Made by a program: the position numbers and the translations under genes
The notes under the pieces: model-generated
Seen by the model: only the letters and a program-made list of their open reading frames with translations
Databases searched by the model: none
Told to the model about the DNA's origin: nothing
In this document: positions 32,178 to 45,231 of the stretch, piece by piece
Layout of the letters: each line of letters starts with the position of its first letter
Position numbering within the stretch: the first letter of the stretch is position 1
Origin: Alisma plantago-aquatica
Lineage: Eukaryota; Streptophyta; Magnoliopsida; Alismatales; Alismataceae
Assembly (NCBI GenBank): GCA_963693085.1
Contig: OY856409.1
Location: 1,338,854,915-1,338,918,914, forward strand
Direction of reading: 5' to 3'
Length of the DNA: 64,000 nucleotides

Positions 32178-33986
32178 CCCCTTCCCTTCCTTATCTTCTT
32201 CTCCATCCACCGATCCTTTTCCATTTGAGCGGTGCCCCCATTTACAACAGCTCAACCAGCTAACAATAGGGTGAGCTAGGGCGGCAGTTTTGGGCCTCCT
32301 TGGCTTCGATTAAGTGGTGTCTAGCTTCTTCATCTTCTTCCGCTTCATTTATCTTCCTCCTTCTTGCCCTAGCTCACGCCCACATGCGCCCCTTCCAGCT
32401 AGCGGCACCTCCCTACCCGCAGCAGCAGTTGCACGCCATCGGCAGCAGCAAAGGAGGTTGTAGCAGCCGATTTTGGATCTTGTGAAGGTTGTCTCTACTG
32501 CGCCTCACTCCTCCACCATCTCCTACCTCACCCAATCGCGGTGCCCAAGAAGCAAGGGGCGGTGCCCCAGCCAGTCCGAGCTACAACAGCTGCAATTGCG
32601 GCTGACAGCCACCTTGGGTGTGAAGCAACACCAAGGAACAACGTCGTTAGCTCATCCTTGAGGTCCAAACATGAAGCAACGTCGAGCGACACCCAAACCA
32701 AGGAGTTGTGTGTGTGTCACGCTTAAACCAAGGTTGTCCCAAGGTAGAAGACGACCCCGTTGATGCCCAAAAATGGACTCTGGACAGATTACCAGTTGAA
32801 TTTCAGTTACCTCAACCCACGGTGAGTAGAATCTCACTCACAAACGCAATTATAACTCAAATAATCATACATTTTGGTTGAAATTGGTGTTATTCGCGGA
32901 TGTCAGCGTTTAACTAGGTGTCGGGCAGTGTCGGCGTCGCTTAATTTCTAAATTGCACAATTTTTTTAGTTATGCTTGCACGACGCTAGTTAGTTGATTG
33001 ATGAGTGTGATTTAGACTAGTGAAATTACATGATTGATCGAAACCTAAATTGCTTAGTTAAATGTTGAAAACAGTAGCACACGACCAATAACGGAACGGT
33101 TTGGGTAAAAACCCAGGCTGTACGAATTTAATAATTTAATCGATGCATGATTTCAAATAAATGACGATGACATGATAATGTCAATGGAAGCCTAGTTGCA
33201 TGCTCCCTATCATATTTAATGTGTGTGGTTCAGTCTTAACACGAATTGACACGTTTCTCAAAGAAATCATTTGAAATTCTCAATTAATATTAATAATTCA
33301 TGCCATGACAAGTAATTAACTTTTATCACTATATTAAGAATCTCAATTGCATGATTCCAGTGAATATGTGCCAAGTTGACATGTATTCTATTTATTTGAG
33401 AATTTTAATTTGCCTGCAAGTACAGTATGTGGATTATTTAGTATTTTTCATTGGTTTGAATAAACTGCTCTGTCAAATTTAGAATGATATTCATGTTGTG
33501 TTGTAAAGTTCAAGTAAATAGACATGATACCACAGAGATACCAGAGTCGAGTATAAGTAAGAGAAATGTACAATCTAGTAAGAGTCTTCCAAGATTAGTG
33601 AAATAATAGATTTAAGGGCCCTGACACCGTAGATCCCTATGAGAGGTATGTGCCTTAGGGATGAAACGACCTACCCTGATGGTGTGTCCAGTATACGGGG
33701 GTCAGAACGTACCAACATGTGGTACGGGGGACGAAGCCCTAGTGGATGTCTCCTTAAATTATAGTTTGTAGTGTCCAACATCAACCAGAAGTCCTAGTGG
33801 CACTAGAGTACAGAAAAGCCAATAGGTGACTTGACTCTCCACCTGTGTTCTCAGGTTAGAGGAGGAGTCCAGTTTACGACACAATAGGAGTGCTGAGGCT
33901 AGAGAGCTAGTTTCTCTATTGCAGACCAGGAGAGTAGTCAGACTTAGCTATCCCGGGGTGTCGGTTAAGTCTTGTACGATGGGATC

Positions 33987-34028
33987 GTAGTTCGCTACAA
34001 GTCTTCATATGTAGAGTACATTGTATAT
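33987..34028 (+). promoter_or_regulatory. Double hairpin in the D 5' LTR
   Basis: Hairpin 1 is GTAG-TTCG-CTAC at 33987-33998. Hairpin 2 is ATATGTAG-AGTACA-TTGTATAT at 34007-34028, which pairs as RNA only if three G-U pairs are allowed. The 3' LTR (41704-41715, 41724-41745) has GTAG-TTCG-CTGC and the perfect ATATGTAG-ATTACA-CTACATAT. Confidence 0.6.
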
Positions 34029-34780
34029 GATCAGGGAATAAGATAAAATATGTTCATATAGGTTCACAGAGTTTCTTATAAGTTAAAGAGTTAACAAATA
34101 TCTGAGTTAGTATCACAATAGTTGTCCTTTAAATGAAATTTTAGTATTCTCTGTTATTTAATCGTATCTACAATTTTGCAGCATTTATTATCTTAATGAA
34201 ATGTTGACATCACATGTCGTTTAAATTATATTGCTTATATCTGCTCAATATAGTATTATCTTGTATTTTATTCCAATTAATAATCATAAAATTAGTTATT
34301 TGCGATGGTTGGGTGAAATTCTATTCACTGAGCCAGTATCTCACCAACCTACTGAAACATTTTTCAGGTTAGTGTCAGCATGAGAAAGCTGAAGGATTGT
34401 ATCACCCAAGTTCTTAGAAGGTAGTTAGTAGTTAGATAGAGGTCTCTTAGTCCTTTCCCCTCATTCCTTGGGCATGTGGTGTGGTAGTGAGAGAATGTAA
34501 TGTAACATGTAAACTAGTTTTAAGTTATCTGTTGTGTTTTACTTTCTGAATGAACAATGTAATATGTCGTGTAAGTTTGTTTTTCTTCCAAGTAAGGTCA
34601 ATGGTAAGTTGCTTCCGCATTTTTATTACGATCCGATGTTATTCAAGCTATTAGTTTTTTCCTTTAAGTTAATTCTAAGTAACTAAGTAAAGAAAAGGTT
34701 AAGGGTGGTTTACCGAGGGTGACTTCCCAGCCTCCGGGGTCATTAGAGATGGCACGGGGATCGGGGCATCACAAGCTTTT

Positions 34781-34792
34781 TGGTATCAGAGC
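34781..34792 (+). other. Primer-binding site of D
   Basis: TGGTATCAGAGC followed by CTAGG, complementary to initiator tRNA-Met, 7 bases after the LTR end. Confidence 0.9.
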
Positions 34793-34920
34793 CTAGGTTG
34801 AGTACATAGTGACTCTAAGTCAAGGTCAGGGGATGATAAGAGACCAATAGGATTAGGACTTAGGTGTTTTCCTTCTAACTGCAATTTTCTAACAGGAAGT
34901 GTTCTGTTATACTATTGCAG

Positions 34921-36160
34921 ATGGCAAGAAGAGGACATGGTCATGAGGACCAAGATGAGAGCCACATTGGACCTAATCCTCAGGTGATGGGTCCAGGTGG
35001 TGGAGATGATGTGTATGAGGCATCAAGGATGTACAGGATGTTTCTTGAGACTGGGGAAAAGTATAAGATGGAGAGGCAAGCTTCTACCTCGAGCAGCAAG
35101 GACCTGATGAGATCCTATGAGCTGGTTAAGAAGCTTGGAGGTACTGAGTTCAATGTAACTACGGACCCTACAGTGGCATATGAATGGATGAGACAGTTAG
35201 ATAAAGTGTTCCATCTGATGGAGTTGTCTGAGGAAAGACAAATCAATCACGCAATTGATTTGCTTAAAGGTGATGCAGAGCTCTAGTGGCGTGGAGTGGA
35301 AGATAAAAGGAGGAACACGGTATTGACTTGGAAGGATTTCATTGAGGAATTCCATCTTAAGTACTACCCACATACCTTTCTGAGTGAGAAGATAAGATAG
35401 TTTTAGAATATCAGACAAGGAAGTATGACAATTGGTGAATATGAGGCACATTTCAAAAGATTGGCAAATTTCTGTCCGCAACTTATTCCTAATGATGTAG
35501 AAAAGTGCTGAAGATTTCAATAAGGATTAAGATCAGAGATTAGACACACCATTTCAGCCATTGGTCGAAGAGATAGAGAAAACTTTAGGGAATTTGTAGA
35601 GGCAGCAAGACGTATAGAGGAGTCTGTGAACGCTGATAAGCGTTATGAGAATATAAAGAGACCTAGAGACTTTGGAAGAGGACAAGCTAGTAGTGGACAT
35701 TGAGGAGGTGGTGGTGGTTTCTTCTCGAAGCTTGGACGAGGATTTGGTTGTTTCAGTAAACAAGGATCTGACGATGTGATATCTTCTCAAAGTAGGGGAA
35801 GACCCAGTCCAGGGAGATGGAGCAACGCGTCTAGAGGAAGGTCTTTTGGATCATCAGTCTCAGTGATAGGTCTGCCAAGGAAAGAGATACTGATGTGTGA
35901 TGTCTGTGTAAGGTCGCACTCCGGTCAGTGTTGGGGTGGAAATTTTCAGGGTTGTTATATTTGCAGACAGGTGGGACACTTTAGAAGGCAATGTCCCCAG
36001 TTACAACAAGTGGCAACACAGAGTTCTCACTCATAGTACCAGAATGTCCCAAGATAGGCTCCAACTGGAGGACCTGGTTCCTCTGTAGCTTCAAGTTCCC
36101 ATAGTGGTGCAGCGCCCAGTGCTAGGGAAGGACAATGAGGACATCATGGGAGAGGAAGAG
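34921..36160 (+). pseudogene. D gag with several stops
   Basis: The ATG at 34921 directly follows TTGCAG. The Gag core has AYEWMRQLDKVF and INHAIDLLKGDAEL (35180-35283), then a TAG at 35284-35286 and a WRGVEDK-type continuation. More stops follow near 35398, 35404 and 35508. The RNA-binding zinc knuckle CYICRQVGHFRRQC (CX2CX4HX4C, 35953-35994) is intact and is preceded by a glycine/arginine/serine-rich stretch. The protease frame follows in phase. Compared with B, the N-terminus is different and shorter. Most stops sit where glutamine or arginine is expected. It is the structural protein of a retrotransposon particle and is nonfunctional here. Confidence 0.9.
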
Positions 36161-36180
36161 CTTCAGGATGCTTCTTCTCT

Positions 36181-39100
36181 TTGACACCACAAGAAGGTAT
36201 TGTTTCTTCTCAAGTAATTACAGGAGAAATGCTTTTCTTTAACAGAATTTCAGTTATAGTTTTGATAGATCGCGGTGCTACTCACTCATTTATACATAGT
36301 TCTTTATCTTGTGAGCTTAACATGTTAACCCATGAGTTACCGGTTGAGTTGTTGTTGAGGGTTCCGTTAGGTGAACCGACAGTGTTGACGGAGTTTTGCC
36401 CCAGATGCTTGTTGACTTTTGGTGGTTACACCATCACAGTTAATCTTATACCCCTAGATATTAACTCTTTTCAAGTTATTTTGGGTATGGATTGCCTAGA
36501 GACGTAACGAGTTCAACTCGATTGTTGGAAGAAGGAGGCTATCTTTCAATAGGGTGAATTTTCTTGTACCTTTACTAGAGACAGGAAAGTTTTGCCTACG
36601 TCTATCATATCAGCCATTGTAGCTGATAAGATGTTGTAGAAAGGTTGTGAGGCATTTTTGGCACATGTAGTAGATACTAGAGCTGAGAAGAGCACAGTTA
36701 GTCTATGGGATGTTCTAGTGGTCTGTGAGTTCCCATATGTTTTTCCAGATGAGTTGCCAAGTCTACCTCCTGAAAGAGAGATAGACTTTGAGATCCAAGT
36801 GTTTCCAGGTAGTCAACCTATAGCGCTACCAGCCTACAAAATGGCACCTACAGAGTTGAAGGAACTCAAGATTTAGTTACAAGAATTATTGGATAAGGGT
36901 TTCATTCGACCTAGTTCTTCACCATTATTTATGAAATAGAAGGATGGTACTATGAGGCTATGTATAGACTACAGATAGTTGAATAAGATCACCATCAAGA
37001 ATAAGTATTTGTTGCCAAGGATAGATGATTTGTTTGATCAGTTGTGTGGAGCGACGATCTTTTCTAAGATAAACTTGAGATCTGGATATCATCAGTTGAG
37101 GATACAGGCTTTAGATATTCCTAAGTTGGCTTTTAGAATAATATATGGACATTATGAGTTTCTGGTCATGTCATTTGGACTGACTAATGCCCCACCAGCT
37201 TTCATGGATATGATGAACCAGATTTTCAAGCCGTTCTTGGATCAGTTCATAGTGGTTTTCATAGATGACATTTTGATCCATTCTGGAGATGATGAGCAAC
37301 ATGAGTAGCATCTAAGGATAGCATTACAGTTGTTGAGACAACACCAGCTATATGCTAAGTTTAGTAAGTGTGAGTTTTGGTTAGCTGAGGTGTCTTTTAT
37401 TGGACATGTCATCTCAGGAGATGGAGTAAGTGTTGACCCTAAGAAAGTCAAGTTTGTTCTACAGTGGGAGTAGCCTAAGACTCCTACTGAGATCAAAAGC
37501 TTCTTAGGATTGGCAGGTTACTACAGGAGGTTCATCCAGAACTTTAGTGTTGTAGCATCACCTATGATACGCTTAACGAGAAAGGGTGCACCGTTTGTCT
37601 AGTCAGACAACTATGAGAAGAGTTTTTAGATCTTGAAGAAGAGGTTGACTATAGTACCAGTGTTGATCCTACCCGAGGCAGGTAAAGGCTACACAGTGTT
37701 TTGTGATGCTTCAAGGAGATGTTTAGGTTGTGTGTTGATGCAAGAAGGAAAAGTAGTAGCTTATGCATCTAGACAGCTTAAGAAGAATGAGGAGAATTAC
37801 CTGACACATGATCTGGAGTTAGCTGCAGCAGTTCATGTTCTTAAGACATGGCATCACTATCTTTATGGTGAGGCGTGCTAGGTTTTTACAGATCATAAGA
37901 GCTTGAAATATATCTTCACCCAGAAGGATCTGAATCTTAGACAACGGATATGGCTAGAATTGATCAAGGATTATGATATGACGATAGATTATCATCCTGG
38001 TAAGGTGAATGTGGTAGAAGATTCCCTCAGCAGGAAGTCAAGTTCAATAGCTAATGTATTCTCTATGGCATGCTTCAAGAGAGACCTATTAGTAGAGATG
38101 CAAAAGTTGAACTTAGACTTAGGAGTGATAGAGAAGAGAGGTTTTATTGCACAGATGCAAGTCAAGCTGATCAGATCAAGGAACTTCAGTAGAGTGGCAG
38201 TGAGTTACAACAGATCATGCAGGACATGATAAGAGAAAAAAGACCAGAGTTTAGGTTTTTAGATGATGGTTTGTTGTATCATCATGACATGTTGTGTTTA
38301 CCTGGAGACAATGATTTAAAAGAATAGATTCTTGAGGAAGTGCATGTATCGATGTACGCTATGCATCTAGGCAACACTAAGATGTTCGGGAATCTCAAGG
38401 AGTTGTTTGGTGGTCAGGTATGAAGAAGGATGTAGTTGAGTACGTTGCTAGGTGTAGTGTTGTGCCAGTAGGCTAAGGCTGAGCATCAGAAACCTATAGG
38501 TACCTTGCAATCTCTTCCAATACCAGAGTGGAAGTGGGAACATATCACAATGGATTTTGTGGTAGGGTTGCCCCGGACACCTAGAGGTTGTGACTCGATA
38601 TGGGTGATTGTGGATAGACTAACTAAGTCTGCTCACTTTCTTCCTGTTAAGTCAACCTTTGATGTCTCGAAGTTAGATAAGATATATGTGGATGAGATAG
38701 TCAGGTTGCATGGCATCCAAGTTTCAATTATATCAGATCGAGACCCTAATTTCACCTCCAGGTTTTGGAATCAGTTGCATCGAGCTTTGGGCACAAAGTT
38801 GAGGTTCAATATAGCTTTTCACCCGCAGATGAATGGTCAATTAGAGAGGACCATTCAGACTCTTGAGGACATGCTGAGAGCATGTGTCTTACAATTCAGT
38901 GGAAGTTGGGAAGAACACTTGAGCCTTATAGAGTTTGCATACAATAATAGTCACCATTCCAGTCTTGGTATGGCCCCGTATGAAGCTTTGTATGGTAGAA
39001 AGTGTAGATCACCCGTATGTTGGTACGAGGTGGGTGAAAAAGAGATTCTTGGACCAGAGATAGTGGATTTGACTACAGAAAAGATTACAGTGATTAGAGA

Positions 39101-39585
39101 ACAGTTGAAAGTTGCATAGGATAGGAAGAAGAGTTACACTGAGAAGAGATGTAGACCTCTTGAGTTTGAGGTTGGTGATGAAGTGTATCTAAAGGTTTCA
39201 CCATGGAAAGGAGTTTTGAGGTTTGGCAAGAGAGGCAAACTGACTCCTAGGTTTATAGGCCCATATCCTGTCATTGAGAGGATTGGACATGTAGCCTACA
39301 GGTTGGATTTTCCATCCGAGTTAGCTAATTTACATGATGTGTTTCATGTATTTATGCTGAAGAAGTGTTACCCTAGTACAGAGAAGATAGTGGACCCATA
39401 ACATGTACAGCTCAGATCAGATGTGTCCTATGTTGAAGGACCAGTACAAATAGTTGATCGGAGGATCAAGAAACTCAAGAATCATGAGATATCGTTAGTA
39501 AAAGTTATGTGGAGGAACCACAACTTAGAGGAAGCAACGTGGGAGCTTGAGTCAGAGATGTGTAACAAGTATCCTTTATTCTTTT
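36181..39585 (+). pseudogene. D pol: protease, RT, RNase H, integrase and chromodomain-like tail
   Basis: Protease has VLIDRGATHSF (36265-36300), with arginine where Ser/Thr is usual. Reverse transcriptase (36870-37310) has [20 protein letters not shown] and VVFIDDIL as the YXDD site, with stops in the LCIDYR*LN region. RNase H spans 37630-38040. The frame shifts near 38165, where about 10 bases present in C are missing. The integrase zinc region is broken (38330-38480). The catalytic core is well kept at 38505-39119 ([23 protein letters not shown]). SPWKG and GPYPVIERIGH follow (39190-39290), then a chromodomain-like tail (VKVMWRNHNLEEATWELE, 39500-39560). Many TAG codons replace expected CAG. 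It is the same enzyme set as B and is inactive. Confidence 0.92.
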
Positions 39586-39609
39586 AGGAATTTTAGGATG
39601 AAATTCTTA

Positions 39610-39622
39610 TAAGGGAGGGAGA
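39610..39622 (+). other. Polypurine tract of D
   Basis: AAGGGAGGGAGA immediately before the 3' LTR. Confidence 0.8.
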
Positions 39623-39623
39623 T

Positions 39624-42488
39624 TGTTATGACCCACATCAAAGTTAACTAATAAGTACAATGATAATAGCATCATCATGTTAATTAAGTTAAGTGCTCAT
39701 GTTGTGATTAGTGATTTGATCTAGTTTTACAGTCTAATTATCATGATTTCGTGACTTGAGGTTGTAGAGGATCTCACACTTGAAACTTTGTAAAAGAAAT
39801 CATGCAAATTGGACATTCGAGGCGAAAGTTATAGCATTTACAAGATCCTTGGGCTTAGATTTGTAATTTTTCCAATTATTTGATATAACCCCCTTCCCTT
39901 CCTTATCTTCTTCTCCATCCACCGATCCTTTTCTAGTTGAGTGGCACCCCCTTTTACAGCAGCTCGACTAGCTAGAAATAGGTGAGCTAGGGTGGCGGTT
40001 TTGGGCCTCCTTGGCTCCAATTAAGTGGCATCTAGCTTCTTCTTCTTCCCCTTCATTTCTCTTCCACCTTCTTGCCCTAGCTCATGCCCACCTATGCCCC
40101 TTCCAGCTAGCGGCGCCTCCCTACCCAAAGCAGTAGCAAAGGAGGTTGTGGCATCCAATTTTGGATCTTGTGAAGGTCATCTCTGCTACGCCTCGCTCCT
40201 CTACCATCTCCTCATCTTCTACCTCACCCAATCGCGGTGCCCAACCACCATGAGTGGTGCCCAAGCAGCAAGGGGTAGCGCCCCATCCAGTCTGAGCCAC
40301 ATTAGCTACAATTGTGGATGATAGCCACCTTGGGCGTGAGGCAGCACCAAGGAACAATGTTGTTAGCTAATCCTTGAGGTCCAAGCATGAAGCAACGTCG
40401 AGCGACGCCCAAACCAAGGAGCTGTGTGTGTCTCACTTTTGAACTAGGGTTGTCCCAAGGTAGAAGATGACCCCGTTGATGCCCGAAAATGGACTCTGGA
40501 TGGATTATGAGTTGAATTTCGGTTACCTCAACCCGCGGTGAGTAGAATCTCACTCCCAAACACAAGTATAACTCAAATAATTGGACGTTTCAGTTGAAAT
40601 TGGTGTTATCCGTGGATGTCAGCATTTACCCAGGTGTCGGGCAGTGTCGGCGTCACTTAATTTCTAAATTGCACGAATTTATTAGTTACACTTGTACGAT
40701 GCTAGTTAGTTGATTGATGAGTGTGATTTAGACTAGTGAAATTACACAATTGATCAAAACCTAAATTGCTTAGTTAAATGTTGAAAACAGTAGCACACGA
40801 CCAATAACGTAATGATTTGGGTATAAACCCAGATTGTATGAATTTAATAATTTAATTGATGCATGATTTCAAATAAATGATGATGACATGATAATTTCAA
40901 TAGAAACCTAGTTGAACGCTCCCTATTATATCTAATGTGTGTGGTTCAGTCTTAACAAGAATTGACACGTTTCTCAAAGAAATCATTTAAAATTCTCAAT
41001 TAATATTAATAATTCATGCCATGACAAGTAATTAACTTTTATCAGTATATTAAGAAGCTCAATTGCATGATTCCAGTGTATATGTGCCAAGTTGACATGT
41101 ATTCTGTTTATTTGAGAATTTGAATCTGCCTGCAAGTACAGTATGTGGATTATTTAGTATTTTTCATTGGTTTGAATAAACTGCTCTGTCAAATTTAGAA
41201 TGATATTCATGTCATGTTGTAAAGTTCAAGTAAATAGACACGGTGCCATAGAGATACCAGAGTCGAGTATAAGTAAGAGAAATGTACAATCTAGTAAGAG
41301 TCTTCTAAGATAAGTGAAATAATAGATTTAAGGGTCGTGACACCGTAGAATCCCTATGAGAGGTATGTGCATTAGGGATGAAATGACCTATCCTGACGGT
41401 GTGTCCAGTATACGGGGGTCAGAATGTACCAACAGGAGGTATGGGGGATGAAGCCCTAGTGGAAGTCTCCTTAAATTATAGTTTGTAGTGTCCAATATCA
41501 ACCAAAAGTCACGGTGGCACTAGAGTACAGAAAAGCCAATAGGTGACTTGACTCTCTGCCTGTGTGCTCGGGTTAGAGGAGGAGTCCAGTTTATGGCACA
41601 ATAGGAGTGTCGAGGCCAGAGAGCCAGTTTCCCTATTGTAGACCAAGAGAGTAGTCATACTTAGCTATCCCGGGGTGTCGACTAAGTCTTATACGATGGG
41701 ATCGTAGTTCGCTGCAAGTCTTCATATGTAGATTACACTACATATGATTAGGGAATAAGATAAAATATGTTCATATAGTTTCACAAAGTTTCTTATAAGT
41801 TAAAGAGTTAAGAAAGATCTGAGTTAGTTTCACAACAGTTGTCCTTTAAATGAAATTTTAGTATTCTCTATTATTTAATGGTATCTACAGTTTGCAGCAG
41901 TTGTTATCTTAATGAAATGTTGACATCTTCTGTCGTTTAAATTATATTGCTTAGATATGCTCAATATAGTATTATCTTGTATTTTATTCCAATTAATAAT
42001 CATAAAATGATTTATCTGTGATGGTTGGGTGAAATTCTATCACTGAGCCAGTAGCTCACCAACCTACTGAAACATTTTTTAGGTCAGCGTTAGCATGAGG
42101 AAGATGAAGGATCGTATCACCCAAGTTCTTATACAGTAGTTCATAGTTAGATAGAGGTCTTTTAGTCCTTTCCCCTCGATCCTTGGGCATGTGGTGTGGT
42201 AGTGAGAGAATGTAATGTAACATGTAAACTAGTTTTAAGTGATCTGTTGTGTTTTACTTTCTGCATGAATAATGTAATATGTCGTGTAAGTTTGTTTTTC
42301 TTCCAAGTAAGGTTAATGGTAAGTTGCTTCCGTAGTTTTATTATGATCCGATGTTATTCAAGCTATTAGATTTTTCCTTTAAGTTAATTCTAAGTAACTA
42401 AGTAAAGAAAAGTTTAAGGGTGGTTTACTGAGGGTGACTTCCTGGCCTCCGGGGTCATTAGAGATGGCACGGGGATCGGGGCATCATA
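39624..42488 (+). repeat. D 3' LTR
   Basis: Starts TGTTATGACCC, ends GGGCATCATA, then GGACA. It is collinear with the 5' LTR with frequent C/T and G/A differences and small indels. Confidence 0.95.
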
Positions 42489-42527
42489 GGACACCTCATG
42501 CTTCTTCTCTCCCTTATCATAAAGTTT

Positions 42528-42533
42528 TATATA
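42528..42533 (+). promoter_or_regulatory. Candidate TATA box of A, 5' LTR
   Basis: TTTTATATAC is followed by pyrimidine-rich sequence. The 3' LTR keeps CTATATAC at 60168-60173. Confidence 0.35.
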
Positions 42534-43194
42534 CTTATCCTTAGTCACCCAAACAAAACCTTTAGACCCTTATCTCTCCCCTTCCATCCAAAGCTTCTTC
42601 TTCCCCTTCTTGGTGGTGCATGAGGTGCCCAAGGTAGAAGAACATGGTGATCTATCTTGTGCAAGTGGTTAGAGCTTGGATCTACCCTTCTTTTAGGGTT
42701 TGTGGAGCATCTTTGCTTATTCAAACCTAAACTAGTATGTTTCTTCTTCTCCTCTTCGTTTCTTTTTATTTTCTTCTTCCTCTTACCTTCTTCTTCGTTG
42801 GAACTGTGTTGTTCCATGGTAAAATTTGCTTTAAATCTCAAAGATCCTACCTTTCTTGCTCCTTATACCTAGGGTTTGCTTCTCTTGTGGAGAAAGGCGC
42901 TACTTGTCTGAGTTCAGGCCTAAAGCTAGGGTTTTTTTACCTTCTTTGCTCAAGTTTCTTTCTTCTAGAAGCCTTTTCTTCTTCTTAGAGGTGATTTTTA
43001 TAACCATTTTCTCATTTATTGCTTACTACAAGCTTGCTTACTCAAGTTCTTGTTGTACAACAAAGATCTATGCATATAAAAATTGTGCTTGCCTAGGGTT
43101 TCAATTTTTATGGTGTCACTTGCCTAGTTTCTAGTTCTAGATGGATCTGAATCAGGTGTGTGACCTTCCTAAGGTAGAAGAAGACTTATATCAG

Positions 43195-43560
43195 GTTTTC
43201 TTGGCAACCGATGGTGGTTAGAACCTATCAAACTATAGCTTATACTTAGGTTGTAAGTTGTTTTCAACTATTATACATGAACTGATGGTTGTCCTTACAC
43301 TAGAATCGATGGTGATGACCAATGGTGACAACTAGTGGTTTCAACGATGGTCACACCTTGCGTCAGTTTTAGACTCTTTTAGAATCATATCAATTGAGGG
43401 TTTAATGTCCTAAAGCAGATAGCAACTGATGGTGATAGTAGTACATCACCCAAAGGTGTCAACCGATGGTAGTGTTGACCCCATCAATTGATGGTGACAT
43501 AATGTGTCACAACCAATGGTGGTTCAATTTACCACAACTGATGGTAAGAAAAGGTTTTAA
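43195..43560. repeat. Array of CAACCGATGGT-like words in A's LTR
   Basis: About ten variants (CAACCGATGG, CAACTGATGG, CAATTGATGG, CAACCAATGG) occur at irregular spacing. The 3' LTR has them at 60905-61200. Others flank the B insertion site (8210-8400, 59800-60020). Confidence 0.8.
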
Positions 43561-45213
43561 ATATTTCTTCATTTAAGATATAAATTGAGGGTTTCCTATA
43601 TTAAATTATTTAAGGGATAGACCTACACTCTAATAAATGGTTTTGAATGATGAACCAGATCCAATGGTTGAGATTGGGTGTTTCAAAGTCATGTGGTTTA
43701 GAATGAAGTCTTTAGTGTAAGGAGTTGGTAATGATGATGTGAATTCCATTATTTCCTCCTTGTGATCAACCTAAGGAGCTAGATTGTTGGCAATGGATGA
43801 CCTACTTTAAATATGCAACTGACAATGGGTTTTAACCTCACAACCAATGGTACCTTTTATGTAATAAAACAAGGGATGTCTAGGGTTATATGGTGACTCC
43901 TTATAGATCACAACTTTATGGCTTTATTGATGGTTTGTTCTAGGCGTTTACTTATGCAAATAACCAATGGTTTTACTTCCTCAACATTAGACGGTTCTGG
44001 GTTGATGCTTGTAGTATGTTGGTACGGTTTGAATGATGTTGAAACCCATGGAGGTTTTCCCTTATTTAGGTAGTCTTACCTTTGCCCTCATATAATTATA
44101 ATGATCATATTGTGTTGATATACAACCCTAACAGGATATGACTTGTTATACCTAACCCTAATATAATCAAGTGATGGTAATTGATTATGAACAACCCCTT
44201 GAATGATTAATAGAATAATAGAGTGCTCTCTTATTGTTTTTGAAACCCTAGTAAGCAATAACTTGATGATTACACCTTGAGTGATGTATGGATCCATACT
44301 TGAGGATGGTATGGAATGTGATGGTGATTCTTTATCTTATGCATCCATGATCCTATGGTGAAGCCATGAGTTAGGATTTGTGAAAGAGTGTTGAACTATA
44401 GCCTCAATATAACTTATTTTACTAAACCTAACCCTAATGCAAATAAATGGTGGTGGTTAATCATGCTACCCTTTCTTGACTGATTAATATAAAGATGGAA
44501 TATCCTTCTTAATGATTGGTTGTAACTCTAATTTGTCAATTGGTGGCCATCATAGCTTTATGATTTATGCTTTCTTATGTTGAACTTGTACATTATAAGT
44601 GTGATGATGGCCAATCATATAGATTCCTTATATGTTGATATAATAAAGGAATGCTCTTAATTGCTAAGATCTTGCAATGTTATCTTGTGAATATGTTTTA
44701 GTTCTTTAATGCAAATTATGTTGAGAATGTGTATCACACGTGTGGTGATGTTTGTTGAGCCTTGTAATAAGGCGTAGAAAGATAATGATGAACTCGTAGG
44801 AAATTATATGATGGTCTTGATGACCTTTAGCCATGGTTGAGTCCTGAATGAGGTATAATCCTCATATGTTGACAAGGGTTCATATCCTATGATATTGTGC
44901 TAAGGATTTATATCATGTGATAGTATGATGACAAGTGTAGTTTCATTAATAGAAAATGAATAGTACCATGTAAGGATTAGATGAGGAACAATACGTTTCA
45001 TATGTTTATATCTTCTGAAGTTGTTATATGTTAATGCCTTCTAGAGATAAATTGGGGTTTGTATTTCCACTTGTTTGATGCATCCTTAATTCACCCAATT
45101 GGCATAACTAATCAAGTGAAGCCCTAATCATGTAGTGTCATGTGCCATAGATCCATCTGAGTGTCAAAACTTTCCAGATGGTGAAACAAGTATTCCTAAG
45201 GGAAACTCGGAGT

Positions 45214-45231
45214 GCATACTATTGAGTATGC
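45214..45231 (+). promoter_or_regulatory. Hairpin in A's 5' LTR
   Basis: GCATAC-TATTGA-GTATGC. It corresponds to B's hairpin at 20961-20980 and has a G-C pair where B has A-T. A's 3' copy near 62849-62866 is degraded. Confidence 0.45.

Larger units (their letters stand above)
31912..34773 (+). repeat. D 5' LTR
   Basis: Collinear with 39624-42488. It has a TATA-like box at 32172, a GC-rich section (32195-32775), and the double hairpin at 33987-34028. It ends GGGCATCACA. Confidence 0.95.
31912..42488 (+). mobile_element. Element D: Ty3/gypsy chromovirus in A's 5' LTR
   Basis: D begins TGCTATGACC and ends GGGCATCATA (CA changed to TA), flanked by perfect GGACA duplications at 31907-31911 and 42489-42493. 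LTRs are 31912-34773 (2862 bp) and 39624-42488 (2865 bp), visibly more diverged from each other than those of C or B. The 4.85-kb interior has a primer site, near-complete gag-pol and a polypurine tract. LTR start, GC-rich section, double hairpin and gag start show kinship with C. Confidence 0.95.

Noticed and set aside
42657..43134. Hydrophobic open frames suggesting membrane proteins
   Set aside because: They come from the T/C-rich part of A's LTR, occur in overlapping frames and are not preserved in the 3' LTR copy.
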